NCBI GenBank assembly: GCA_027886185.1
Contig: WOAB01000506.1
Coordinates: forward strand, 868,001 to 932,000
From: Rheum nobile
Taxonomy: Eukaryota > Streptophyta > Magnoliopsida > Caryophyllales > Polygonaceae
DNA length: 64,000 nt
Direction of reading: 5' to 3'
The notes beneath the pieces were generated by a model. It saw only the letters and a program-made list of their open reading frames with translations, was not told where the DNA came from and ran no database searches. The translations under genes and the position numbers were made by a program. Position 1 is the first letter of the stretch, and each line of letters starts with the position of its first letter. Below, piece after piece: positions 33,018-45,825 of the stretch.

Positions 33018-33902
33018 ATCTCGAAGAAGTGGGGTTAGCATAGCATAGGGTATCCTGTCATCAAGCAATTAAGAGCAGATTTGCATCATAATGGAACGCA
33101 TAGAACCATCATTAGAGAGCTATATGGTTAGGGCTTGGCCAAAGGTCATCTAAAAACCTTAGTATTGCCTTTCTACTTGTTCAGATCGCACATCAAATAT
33201 TGCACAGAGAAGCAGTTAGGAGCAGAAAATGACATCGCACATAACTCATTGCACACAGAGAAGCACTATTATCGGATCAAGCTAGTGAGAGAGAGAGATC
33301 GAGATCGAACACACACCTTGGTAGCCCAACCGATGAGATTGGCTATAGAGAGGGGCCAGGGATGGAGAGGCAGGCTTCGAGAGTCATCGACCGCTTTGGG
33401 TAGCCACCAACTAGGCATCGAGGAGAGGGCCGTTGTCCACTGTTGGTTTGTAGAATTTTGGAGGGCGAGAAAGGACGGAGAACGGCGATGGAGAGAGAGG
33501 CGATGAAGAAATTAAAGATGATGATGGAGCAGAGGTGGAGCTTCGTTCTCCCTTCAATGGAGGATCCGGTCGAGCCCCAAAGAAATCCCCCGTATTGCCT
33601 TCTTTTCTCCCTTCTGAAGCTCTCCCCCCATTAGAGCCTCTTCCGAATTGCTTCCGGTTCGAGCTCAAGAAAGCTCTCATCTCCCCCTTTTCTCAGAAAT
33701 CTACCATTGCTCCCCCTCGAGCTTCAGAGAGGAGCTCCTTCTCCTGTCCCGAAATTGCGGCCCCTATTAGCTTTAGTTCCTTTCCTTCTTTATTGCAGCC
33801 CCCGAGCCCTCCTTTCTATTGAATTCTCTTTCATTCTAAAAATAAGATTTTGGGCCTCTTATTCTCTATGGGCCTTGAGCCCACTAAAATCTGGCACCCA
33901 CA
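33018..33902. repeat. Partial LTR, copy 3
   Basis: It matches the first LTR from ATCTCGAAGAAGTGGGGT (28128) to the end GGCACCCACA, thus reaching 11 bp further left than copy 2. It ends the array. Confidence 0.75.
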
Positions 33903-34821
33903 TGTATATAGGTAAAAGTGGCCGGTAAGATACACACATTACACATACAAAGCTCTTCCGATTCAAAAGAAGAGTGAGATCATAACCAAATGTTACGGAA
34001 TACGGAGTTTGTTTCTCTTCTCCATTTCTCATTTAATAGCCCAAATTGGCTAATTATGAATGCTGGTTGACGATTTGTTTCAACGATCAACATATTCACA
34101 AGCATGGACTAATTGTAGATCTCAAGACAATACTGTACACACAGCAATTTTTGTCTATATTCTAGTAATACCATATTTATATTTTTTTTATCCAAATTTC
34201 CATTTTAAATTAGCTTATGCATCTAAAAAATGGTCAACCTAGCTAGCTCATTCAATTTTTACAGATTTAAGAGAGATTTCTTTCTGATGACAATTAAAGA
34301 AGGGTAATTCATATTAAATTGATGTCTTCGGCAATTGATCTTTTAGAAGAAAGAATGCAAAAAACAAGTTTTGTCTAGCTGTAGTAGACATTTTTTGTCA
34401 CTATAATTAATCCAGATAAAGAGATGAATGATCCTTTGAAGAGTCTTGTAAATTGGATCTGATGTAAACCTAAAAAATTGAGGGTGGATGTCCTTAAAGA
34501 CTCTCTAATGCCTAAGTCAGTAAGGAAGCAGGAAGAAAAATATAGAACGTTGAATTGAATGAAAGAGAATAAAATTAGGGTTCTTTTTTAATAATTAATA
34601 CATTTTCCTTTTAATAAATCAATTTAATTACCTCATGGGCCATAATAATCCTAAGGCCCATTAAATATGAAGAATGCACATTTAAGTGGGGATATAAAAG
34701 AATAAACATTAAAAATAATAAAGGAATATTTTTACCTCCACAAATGTCCATCGGACTTTCGAGGCTAGTTTAGGGTCGGAAGCCCGAAAAAATTACTCCA
34801 AGTACCTATTTTGGGCCCTTG
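33903..34821. other. AT-rich sequence, nothing recognised
   Basis: No open frame with a domain, no repeat and no transposon terminus is visible. It may be old intergenic DNA. Confidence 0.5.
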
Positions 34822-34826
34822 GAAAT

Positions 34827-37632
34827 TGTAATAACCCTCATTTACCTTAAGGATATTAATGTAATTTCTATTCTTGATAATAATAATAAAGTTTATGGTA
34901 TTTATTTTATTTATTTTTAAAAAATTAATAATTTAAATCAACCTTAACTTAAGTAAAAAATTATACTTTGAAAATTTTTGTGTGGGACAAAAATGCAATT
35001 TATGTTAAAACGAGGGCCACGCGTATAAATAAGCTCAAAGTTGGCTGAACAACTGATTTGCAGCCGCGGATCAAATCTCTGCTTTGGGAAGTTAGGGTTC
35101 CAAATTTCAAATGCGAAATTCGAACTCGTTTTTGAACGGAATTGAAATCCGTAAAGTCCGGGCGAGAGATAAGATCAATATCTAGTCTAGTAAATCCCTA
35201 ATTTACTAGGCCCAATTGGACGCAAATTGGTCCAGACTGCTAACTGATTCAATAACCTAATGAAGCTCCACCCTCCCCTATAAATAGGACTCGAACCGAG
35301 TCGGAATTGGTGTCCAAAACCAATCGAAACCTCTCAAATCGCCTCTGTTTTCCGCCTCTGTTCGGGGACGATTTCCGACTCCGGTAGCCTTCCTCCGCCG
35401 CCTCCGATCATCCTCGGTGATAGCCTACTTCACCACGAGTCCGTAGCCGCCGACCCCGCTCAATTCCGAATCCGAACGAGTCTCCGCAATACTCGACTTC
35501 GAAGCCTCTGTTTTGGGTGGTACTGCTGCTGTTCGTGGTCTCAGTCTAAGTTAAATTGAGCCACAACTTGATCAGGTAATCAATCCTATGGGTTAGTTGT
35601 CATATATACTGATAGATCGTATATATATAGATATACTAACAGAGAGTTGTGATTGCTTCGCCATAGGAACATCATCCGATCGAAACCGTACGAGCCCTCC
35701 GAACTCAAAGCTGAACCTCCTCTGTTTTGGTGGTGTTGTTCGCTGTTGCTCCTGTTGTGCCGAGTAAGTCTTTGAAATCAGTTCAGCAATTTGAGATCTA
35801 GACAAATTGAATTGGACAGTATATATAAATAATGGGTACTATGGATATATAATTCTAAGTTATATAAATAATGGGTACAATTGAACGAAGACGAAATTCA
35901 ATTGGGAGTTATATATATATACGTATACTCGTTCAGTGAACTTGGAGATTTTTAAGGCCCGACTTAGTTAAATTGTAGTTAACTGGGTTGTATGCTTATA
36001 ACTCCATCTAGTTATTATACGTAGTATTGGCATCATGAGTAATTATAGGTTAATTTGCTTAGTTTGTTAAATTTAAATTACGTATGATTAGAGCACCAAG
36101 TTAAATATTGGATAGTATTTTGACTTTGTAAATAAAATAATATTGTATTATTTTATAATAGCAAAAATCAACAATTAGAATTTATAAATAATATCTATAA
36201 AATTGTTGAGATGGTTCACGAGATTATTAAAATAAATTGACTAATGATAATTTATTTTTGGATATATCTCGGAACCGCTATTGAATCGAAGCAGAAGTCA
36301 AGTCGTGAGTTAGACCCGACATCCGTAGCTACATCGTTGAACGTCCAAACGATCGAAGGCAAGTGGCGGTTCGCTCTTGCTCGTTATTCCATATTTTTCT
36401 TAATTGACAATTAATCTATTGTCTTAATTAAGTTGGGATACTAATCTTCTTAATTGTCGTTTGGTAACTTGTGTGTGTAAAATAAATGTGTTAAGTGAAC
36501 CTTATTATTAGGTTGTATAATATGCTAGTTACGACCCTTATATATATTATTATTATAGGGTGTTAGTTATAATTGGTGTGGACTTGTTGTGTATTGGTGT
36601 GGACATACAAATGCTAGTTTAGCACGAGTATTCGTAGGAACGCTATGTACCTTGCGAGGTATAGTCGTTTCTTTATAACTTTGTGTTAGGAGGTTAAATG
36701 CCCTAACACTTTTGGTCATGATCTACCCCTATCCGAATATAGGTGGTGGTGCACTTAGCTAGTGACAATCTTTGGGATTTATTTCCATCCTATATCTCAT
36801 TGCGAGATCTGTGTGGAGATTAAAAGCTTCAACGTTAATGCATGTTTTGAAATTAAATAAGATAAGTGTCTTATCGCACATAATTAATATACCCTCGGAC
36901 GAGAAGTACAACGTGGAACCCGCTCGGGCTTCTGTCTATGAAGGTCCTCTTATCAATCTGAATTCGCACAACACGTATGCGGTGAGGTTGGTTAAGGATC
37001 CGATTATTCAAAGAAGTCAGTTTTCAAACCTTATGTGAATTATAATGTTCCCAAACATATTCAATAAGTTCTTATAAGACTCATTCCCTTTGGAGTCTTA
37101 TCTTGTTGCATTCCTATTCTTAGTCTCAGTGAGAGTATCTGGTTATGTATCGTCTATTGTCTTTCATTCGAGAGACAATGATAGTAACCAGATACAATCA
37201 CCAGAACCATTCTGTTTGAGCCCTTGTTTAGTCTTTCATTAGACTAACCAACCTTTCTTTTCCCTGCATGATTGGCTTGTGTCATCCGTCCTATACGGCA
37301 CATCAGGTACAGCTTCTCAGATCGAAGCCACGGAACGAAGACGTTGAAGGCAGCTGCATTTCCTTTTATCATTTGAATAATTTTTTAACAAGGTTTAGAT
37401 CCTGTTTATGTTTTTGAATATTTAAGTCTTCTGCTGTTATTTTGATATACATTATTGGATTGCCGTTTTTGCAACGTCATTTATAATAAAATCTTGTTTT
37501 GGATTCATATATATGTTATTGTTCGTTTTGAATTATTATTTTGCGATCAATACTGTAAGCCTTGGGTGATTTCGGATATGCGTTCCGAGGTCACTAGCGG
37601 TAATATTCCTAAGGTAATTTAGGGGTGTTACA
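34827..37632 (+). mobile_element. Solo LTR of a Tekay-like gypsy element
   Basis: 2806 bp, starting TGTAATAACCCTCATTTACC and ending GGGGTGTTACA. It is flanked on both sides by GAAAT (34822-34826 and 37633-37637), a perfect 5-bp target duplication. It shares start, middle (AAGTGGCGGTTCGCTCTT) and end blocks with the LTR pieces at 16149-17215 and 1-738. No internal coding sequence is present, so it is the product of LTR-LTR recombination. Its + orientation follows from the matched LTR pieces. Confidence 0.93.
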
Positions 37633-37659
37633 GAAATGGCCCATGAGTCCGCTAAATGG

Positions 37660-37890
37660 TCTCCTAGGGTTGGAACTGCTCGGGTAGGCGAGCATGCAGC
37701 ATCGTCGATTTCACACGGCTGTGCCTTTTAACGCACGGCCCGTGCGTTGCTCTCGAACAAGTGACGTGAATATAAAGAACAGGAAACGCACAGCCGTGCG
37801 CTAGCTACGGTATTCAATTACTTTTTGCTGGAAGAGAAAACACGGTTGTGCGTTCGAATGCACGGCCCGTGCGTTTGCTATGACCTAACA
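37660..37890. repeat. GC-rich palindromic segment (GCACGGCCCGTGC)
   Basis: CGCACGGCCCGTGCG (about 37732) and GCACGGCCCGTGCG (about 37861) alternate with CACGGCTGTGC and CGCACAGCCGTGCG variants. Function is unknown. Confidence 0.6.
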
Positions 37891-38019
37891 ATTAATTTAA
37901 ACAGATGAAAGCAAATTTTACAGAGTCTTATCATACAACCATGTGTGAAAGGGCGCGGTCTCGCGTGTTTGCCACGGCGGCCTCATCGCATTTGGTGCGT
38001 GACCGGTGTGGTGATTTTC

Positions 38020-38566
38020 ACAGCTCGCGTTCAAGGTGCATAACCGATGCAATGGTTTTGACAGCTTGTGTCCAGGGTGTATAACCGATGCAATGGTTTT
38101 GACAGCTTGTGTCCAGGGTGTATAACCGATGCAATGGTTGTAACAGCTTGTGTCTAGGGTGCATAACCGATGCAATGGTTTTGACAGCTTGTGTTCAGGG
38201 TGCATAACCGATGCAATGGTTGTGACAGCTTGTGTCCAGGGTGCATAACCGATGCAATGGTTGTGACAGCTTGTGTCCAGGGTGCATAACCGATGCAATG
38301 GTTTTGACAGCTTGTGTCCAGGGTGTATAACTAATGCAATGGTTTTGACAGCTTGTGTCTAGAGTGCATAACCGATACAATGGTTTTGACAGCTTGTGTC
38401 CAGGGTGCATAACCGATGCGATGGTTTTGACAGCTTGTGTCCAGGGTGCATAACTGATGTGATGGTTTTGACAGCTTGTGTCCATAATGTATTACCGATG
38501 CAATGGTTTTGATAACTTGTGTCCATAATGTATTACCGATGCAATGGTTTTGACAGCTTGTGTCCT
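38020..38566. repeat. 41-bp tandem minisatellite, about 13 copies
   Basis: The unit is built from GCATAACCGATGCAATGG and TTTTGACAGCTTGTGTCCAG. Units differ by a few substitutions (GTAT/GCAT, TTTT/TTGT). Related GCAGCTTGTG fragments continue to about 38700 and at about 38821. Open frames across it are repeat artefacts. Confidence 0.9.
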
Positions 38567-38699
38567 TTTGGCCCGGAGGCGAATTGAATGGAGACTTGAT
38601 TGATGGCAGCTCGTGCCCCTCCGACTCGAAAGCTAATAGGATAAAATGGCAGCTTGTGTCCCAGCGGCCTGTAGGCTAATAGATCAAGATGACAACTTG

Positions 38700-40790
38700 T
38701 GCTCCTATGATCAATCATAGAATTAATAGCTCAGGCATAATAAATAGATTTTGGGTCTAATGTCATTATCAAAAGCCAATGAAGATAACAACGCAAAAGT
38801 ATGAACATTTGGGGGTTCGCGGTAACTTGTGCCCCTGTGGCCTATAGGCATGTTGCTTCAAACATTCTGTGATATATTTCAAATAATATGATGCTTTATC
38901 ATGCATTTAGGAAAAAGAGCTAAAAACTTAGTTGTTGAGTTCTCCTCTGTTGATCATTGTCATTGTTAGACCACCTAGTGAGAACTTTAGTTGTCCCGGA
39001 CCTTAATTCAATGTTGCGATTGTCAGTCTTTCATAGCTAGTACTAGGATGCTCCTTCTAAGGAATTGACCATCTTTGTCAACGGAATCCATGAATCGCTT
39101 TAGTTAGCAATTCGCTCCAAAGTTTGTACCGACATGGTATAAACATATAATAATTATTGAATGATTAAACCAAATTATTCTAAATATACTTTAATCAAAA
39201 AATAATTCAATTTAATCTAAATAAAATAAGGTTTGGAATCGAATTTTACCGCTTGGGTTGGACGTGGTCCTGGAAAAAATTTAGCTCGTTGACCCACTTT
39301 GATGTCTCTATCCAAACTTGAAGCCATCGATCATAAATCTCATCAGAAATGATGATTTGCTGCCATAAGCACTTGAATTATATATGCTATTCTTCGTTCT
39401 TCTTCATCAAGCTATGTTCGATCCCGAGAAAGACTCTTTTCGAGCGATTTAATCTGAAATCTGACCACATCATCATCTTCCACATGCTCAAGTTAGCTGG
39501 ACGTGACTCATGAATTGTCTTGAACCATCACCGAATGACATCAAACTACCTACGAACTTGACCATGTTGTGCACATAAAGTCGGCTAACCACGCCACTTT
39601 AGAGCATTTCCCTGACGCCGGTGGGAGATCCCAGTCGCTGCGACCCACTGTCGGAGAAACCTGGCAGCGTTGTGAATCTAACGACGTCAATCTCGCCCCA
39701 TTTGGTCGTCGTTCAATCCGCCAATGAGCCATTCAAAGTAGACTACATCAAAGGGAAGTAATAGGTCTCTTGAAAGAATTCCTCTATCTGTAATAGCTTG
39801 GGCCCCTCGTAAGTGCAGGACGAAATGTTGGCTGAGTAGCACTAGATGGAACATATATATGCCTTGAGTTCCTTCACACCGTAGACAGTTTGACAAGGTC
39901 ATATAACTCGATGCATATTAATGCCTCAATATTTCCATGAAGTGGAGAGCTCCATCTAACACAAACCAAAATTATTTTCAGACTGCGGGGATGCCCTGCA
40001 TAATGCTCTTCGTTCGTTACCGTGACCTCTAACTCCTTCGAACTCCTTTCGCTGGCGGTCCTGCTCTGCCATATCCCGCTCCAGATCGGCTAACTAGAGC
40101 ATTTACAAAATGTGCAAAGTATATATGCAATCATGGGGCTGAGCCCGGATCATCAATGTCGACTTTAGCAAGTAAGGTGGTTTTGACTTCGTTTATGCTC
40201 CTTGGGGCGGGGCTGCTCATTGTGGAAAGTCTCTTTGTTTCGTACATGCCAAATGTGGTTTGTGAAGGCCATAGAAACTATGATTTTCTAGTTGTGCTTG
40301 AAGAAAAGCATGAATGTACCTAATAATATTATATTTATAGATGTATATAAGATAAGATTCTCCAAATTCTAGAATTAGTTTATTCCCAAGTATGAAAAAA
40401 TCCTATAAAAGGCATTAATTGATGACCTAATAAACACAAATTTATTCTTTCTTTACTTTATTTTCTTCCTCTCAAATCTATCTTTTTCTCTTAGTTTATA
40501 ACACGTTATTAGCACGAGTCGCTCGATCGTATTTAAAATATTATTCTTATTTGTTCTCCACCTCGGCCTCCACTTCGTTATCTCTGTAACATGAGGATTT
40601 CTTCCATTCGTAAGTAATCCTCGATTATTGTGTCGTGTTGTCTGCTAACACATTATCAATACGAATTGCTTGACATATAATGAAATCCGCTCGTGATGGG
40701 CATACAAAGAAATCCAGCGTTGATCAAGATGTACATGAATCATTCAAGATATATATTGTCCTCCATAAACATACTGCATCATAGTGAATT
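38700..40790. other. Unassigned sequence with possible retroelement fragments
   Basis: No gene is recognised. TAACACGTTATTAGCACGAG at about 40500 resembles the LTR-end/primer region of some plant copia elements (TAACACGTTATCAGCACGA), and a diverged second copy (TAACACATTATCAATACGAA) lies at about 40658, each followed by a GCTTGA/GCTCGA block. No matching LTR start was found. The rest is AT-rich. Confidence 0.35.
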
Positions 40791-40791
40791 A

Positions 40792-43700
40792 TCTGTAAAT
40801 ATATAAAGTAGACTAAGGATGCAATTAATATCTAATAAATATAAGAAATTATCTCTTATTTTTTTCTTAACCTTTCATTACAATGTATATCTTCTAATAT
40901 AGCTCAATGGTTAAAAACACTCTCATAATACAAAAGGTCTAGGGTTCAATCTCCCTTCTTAACAACTTAGTTTTATTATTTTATCTTTTTTTGTTCTATC
41001 TATATATATTTAAAAGTTAGCATTCAAGGTCATTGAATGCTAACTTTTAAATATGAAATAGTTTTTTTTATATTTCATGCCTTATTTATTTAGCCCACAA
41101 TTTAAACAATTTTTCAAATCCAAAAAGTACTAAAGTGATAATTTCATATATTAACAATTATATTAATAATCTATAATCTTCTATATAATATAAAAAGTGT
41201 TTGATTCACAATTATATACAATTACTACATATTAATTCATGTGGTTATATAACTCTTATATCTTCACATTAAAATTTCAACATAGTTTAATTTATGTTTT
41301 TATTAATCATGAAAAACAACCAAAATACCATCACTAAAAGACCTTCGTATCTTTTTGAGAAATTGAAAAATATTAAATAAGAAATCATTTAGGCCAAATC
41401 AATATTAGTGATTAGAAGTTATTATATAACTAATTATTAATTGAATCTATAGACATAACGTTTCTGTTAAAACTATAAAGTACTATATGCATGATATGAT
41501 TTTATCCTTTTTTTATTTCAATTAAGAATAATTAATATAGTGTAATTGCATGAAATAAGTTTATAGCTCCCAAAAACCAAAAAAATTGACATAAATCTGT
41601 TTTTTTGTATCACATAATTAATCTTTTATATTAAGGATATTTATTGTCACCAACCAATTGAAACATCTATATCTATCTATATAACTTTAAAAGTTAGCAT
41701 TCTAGGATATTGAATGCTAACTTTTAAATACAAAACTAAGACAAAACCAACCTTATGCTTAAATGGGCCCAAAGGCCTTCTATAATATGTTTAAATTGGC
41801 CCAAAATATTGGCCAATATGAGAGACATGTTGCAACCAACATTAAACCCTATCTGCCTCCATTTAAAGAAAATTGGCCTGAAAAATTTCAAGATATCCAT
41901 TTGGCATTATAGGGAGATATGTTACGCATATGTCTTTTCAGCATCTATAAACATATAAATAGACCTTTTGTACAATTAATGTCCATTCAATTCATAAATC
42001 CATTTGAAAAATCATGCTTATTTTTTTGTTTGCATTTCACTATAAGTAAAAGATATTACTATAGCTCAATGGTTTAGATTGTGTCTAATAAAGCAAAGGT
42101 TAAAGGTTCAATCCTTCTTACAAGCATTTTCGTTGATTTTTTTTTACAAACCTAAACACATAATTTATTTTATTTTTTAACTTTTTTAATCTCTCAAAGT
42201 TTTTCAGATAATTAGTTCAAGATTAAATAATTTGTCAATTCCATTAATTAGTATTTAATTGATAATTTTCATTTAAAAGCAATGATGTCTCTTTTGCTAA
42301 ATGTTTATGGTGTTTATATATAAATCGAGAGGTTGAAGTATGAATTCTATATTTCTATTGGTATCGTTCTAATTAATAGTACATATGTTCATCTTCGTAA
42401 TTTAGGAAAAAGTTTAATTAAAAAAAGACACAAAAAATCATACTCTTCCAGTGGTGTTTCATCTTTTAAGATAATATATTAAGGAGACGTTTCGTTTTCG
42501 TTAGTCAAGCATTTCGTTTGACCAGTTTGAAATAATAAGAATTAATGATTATACGTTTCCTTCATTATTGCTATGTCCATTTAACGAGACTAATGGTTAC
42601 GGAAGCCTAAAGACCGGCCATCACGAATTCACAATAAATACATAATAAATCAATATTTTATTCGCTAGAAAATTGGAAATGTAATGGTTAGAGTAACTAC
42701 TATGAATACGAATTTTGTTCCCTACTCAATTCATGAAGCACTATTATCAATCAACGTGTAGTGCTCCAAAATGGATCAAACCAAGAACCTCAATTGTACC
42801 ACAAACATTCTGATTTGGCTTTGATCATGTATACCTTTTTTTTAGATTGTAGTTTTGTCATCGATCTATAGATACCATAATTTATAGGTTCAATTGGGCA
42901 TGCACTCCTACTTTCTCCTTATATTCATCTTCTTTTATGATATCAAATGGTATATTTACTCTCTTTTTTCTTCTGCAACAGGAAGGGACAAATACAATTT
43001 TCAAAATTTATAGAATATAGATGAAACTCCTATTGTCCACATCGTTAGGTAAACCTTATGTTTTTATCATATATTTGTATTTCCATCAATTTTGTCTATT
43101 TTTCTTGGTGCACATCTAGAATCAGTCCAGATAAAAAACCTAGCTAGATCATACCACTAAAGTAGGATACAAATTGATCACCCATCTTTCTTAGAGAAGA
43201 TCAGGAGATTATATCAAAACTGAGCCCATATAATTTGATTCTGGTAGAGCATATGCACCCATTCATTTTCTCTCATCTCTCCAATAGTAATTACTTATAT
43301 TTCTTTGTGTTGCTTTTATTTGCTACAAAAGATGATGGTTAAAAGATATAATATATATGAACATGTATTCTCTGTTCACGCCTTTAATCTTCATTTTGTT
43401 TTGCATAACACATGTTACATACCATAGAAGGAAGGCTTGCAACCTCACGTTCATAATAACTGGCCCATTGTACATGGATATTTTATAGACCTTTTATTAC
43501 TTGGTTTTTTTCAAGTTGACTGGTAATAAGACCAATTGGAATAACATGTGTATGCACGTACATGGTTTAGGTGTTTTTTTTTAACTATTTGGTTAACGTT
43601 TACTAACTTATCGATTATGAAAACAAATCTAATCTTCGTCTCTACTGAATGAAATTTGCTTCTAATAATCACTTACGTCTTATATGGCTTGAAAATGTTG

Positions 43701-44289
43701 CCCACTCATGTGTATATAATTCTCTACTTAAAATGTTTTGGAATAAATATGAAACAATAATTATGCAATTTGCTCTATCTATTAGAATGTTTCAAACAAC
43801 TGTAATTATATATGTGAGTATGCTAATTATGTAAATTTTTATAGCGAGTTCACAAAATATTATACATAAAAAATTTCATAATGTTCATGATGTTTGGCTC
43901 GATGATAACTTCCCATGAGGTAGTCCAACATGAGGTTAAGTTTTAGGGATTTGTCCACTTCCTCCAAATTCTACGTTTCTTCATTTTAATATCTTAACAT
44001 TAACACATTTTTCTCAGATCTTATAATTTCATAATCATGAAAAGTCAAATTTTGAGTAGTTACTTCTTGGACCTTCAACTAAAAGAATTCATGGTGATAT
44101 TGACCGGCCATAAAGACATAATTTGAAAAGTTCTAGGATATTTTTTAATAACAAATCAAATTAATCTTGAAATAATCATGTAAATTTTGATCATTAGTTA
44201 TTGTGATATATTTGGTCCATATGATGACAAAGACATACAATTTCAACCTTAGTATAAATCCCGTGCGAAGCACGGGCTTCGATTTTTAG
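40792..44289 (+). mobile_element. Helitron-like unit 1
   Basis: The tail has a perfect hairpin CCCGTGCGAAGCACGGG (44260-44276) followed nine bases later by TTAG|T, close to the Helitron CTRR terminus. The head is set by a 195-bp segment (TCTGTAAATATATAAAGTAG onward, 40792-40989) that recurs right after this tail at 44290. No Rep/helicase is present, so it is non-autonomous. Two internal hairpins (AAAGTTAGCATTC ... GAATGCTAACTTT at about 41011-41049 and 41689-41728), each preceded by TCTATCTATATA, may be starts of further nested units. Confidence 0.6.
40900..40953 (+). other. tRNA-like Pol III boxes inside Helitron unit 1
   Basis: TAGCTCAATGG (A-box-like) is followed 32 bases later by GGTTCAATCT (B-box-like). 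Equivalent pairs lie at 42062-42114 (TAGCTCAATGG/GGTTCAATCC) and 44394-44446 (in unit 2). No cloverleaf with paired acceptor stem is evident, so these are tRNA-derived relics, perhaps SINE remnants. Confidence 0.55.
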
Positions 44290-45119
44290 TAAATATATAA
44301 AGTAGACTAAGGGTGCAATTAATGCCTAATGAATATGAGAAATTATCTCTTATTTTTTTCTTAACCTTTCATTACAATCTATATCATCTAATATAGCTCA
44401 ATGGTTAAAAACACTCTCATAATACAAACGGTTTAGGATTCAATCCCCCTTCTTAACAACTTAGTTTTATTATTTTATATTTTTTTGTTTATATTAATTA
44501 GTTACTCAAATCTTTATGTTTATCTATCTTCTACATATAAAATAGAGCTTTTGTCTAATTAATGACTCATTAATTTAGCCTCTAAATAAATAATTTTTCA
44601 ATTACAATTCATTTGTTAAATCTTTCAAATTCTAATGTACACATTCAATCATAAAACTTAGCGTTATAAAAGTTATGGTCCAATTAAAAAATCATTATTT
44701 AGTCTCCAAATTAAACAATTTCTCAATTACAATCCATTTGTTAAATCTTTCAAATTCTAATATACACGATCAATCTATATCTATCTATAAAAATATAAAG
44801 AAGACTTTTTGAACAATCAATGCTCATTTTTTTATCCTTCAATCTTAATTGCGTTTCACCTTTTACCTTCCATCAATTTTGACAATTAAAACATTTTTCA
44901 TCTAATCTCTGACGGTTGTATGCTTGATTGTTTGGCCTTTAATCCAATTATATTTTATTTAAACTCAATTTTGATTACCAATTAATACTCAAATTACGTT
45001 ACTAATTTTTTACGTTACTTATTTTGCCGGTCATATGTTAATTTCAATCACAATACCTACACATTCATATTCCAAAACTATTCTAAATCAAATGTCTATT
45101 AATATTCTGAACAATATCA

Positions 45120-45500
45120 ATTGTCAAAAACCGAAAACTCGACCCGAACCCGACCCGAACGTCACTGGGTCAAGAAGGACCCGAACCCGAACCTGACTCG
45201 ACCCGAACGCAAATTCGAGCTCGCGGGTCCCCTTTATTTTGTATATTTTATTTCATTTATATTAAATATTTTAATATACTTTATTAAATAATAATATAAT
45301 ATTAATTATATTATTATAATTATTTTATTAAAGTTAAAAATCATAATAATAATCATAAAAAAGGACATGTTCGACCCGTCGGGTCAATCCGAACCCGCCT
45401 GACCCGAAAATTTTACCAACCCGACCGACCCGAACCCGATTTGACCTGAACCCGACATGACCCAAACCCGAACCCGACCAACCCGACCCAGTTGACAAGT
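45120..45500. repeat. Degenerate ACCCGA-rich repeat
   Basis: Two blocks (about 45137-45230 and 45366-45490) of GACCCGAACCCGA-like sequence flank an AT-rich core. The family of origin is unclear. Confidence 0.6.
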
Positions 45501-45825
45501 CTAGTTTTGCATGATCACGTTATGTAATGTACGAAAGTGCAAACTTACTATTTATGTTGCATTGTGAATTTTGATCATTTATAGAATCAAAATTAAATCT
45601 ATTATGAATGTGAATAATGATATAGTGTCCAATATCAATTGTTAATTAGTGTAGCTCCTAAAGACTAATTTTACTTTCAATATAAGGACTCAAGAAACTC
45701 TATTACGCCAAAAATGGAAACAAAAACATATTATAATTTTTATTATTGTCAAAATATACACGAGATATTTGCTAATAATTATTTATGATGACGTCTTTCG
45801 TAGAAAAATCTCCATACTCCCATCT

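Larger units (their letters stand above)
27354..33902. mobile_element. Non-coding LTR element expanded to LTR-internal-partial LTR-internal-partial LTR
   Basis: Three copies of an LTR segment ending GGCACCCACA (ends at 29020, 31380 and 33902) alternate with two copies of a 1.5-kb internal segment. The first LTR begins TGTGGGTATTG at 27354, so its ends form a perfect short inverted repeat TGTGGGT/ACCCACA. Outer flanks TGTAA (27349-27353) and TGTAT (33903-33907) are a 5-bp target duplication with one mismatch. No gag or pol motif is present, so it is a LARD-like non-autonomous element. Orientation is uncertain: the - strand sequence next to the LTR (CTTGGGGGGCTGGC, about 29034-29021) looks like a polypurine tract, favouring - orientation. 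Confidence 0.75.

Noticed and set aside
28436..33634. Repeated 60-140 aa frames in the LTR segments
   Set aside because: They recur only because the LTR is repeated, differ in length between copies, and show no domain.
37918..38485. Long repetitive - strand proteins
   Set aside because: They are translations of the 41-bp minisatellite.
40900..44446. Functional tRNA genes
   Set aside because: Box sequences are present, but no convincing acceptor or anticodon stems, and the copies sit in Helitron-like repeats.
45120..45500. Interstitial telomere repeat
   Set aside because: The motif is ACCCGA-like and irregular, not TTTAGGG/CCCTAAA.
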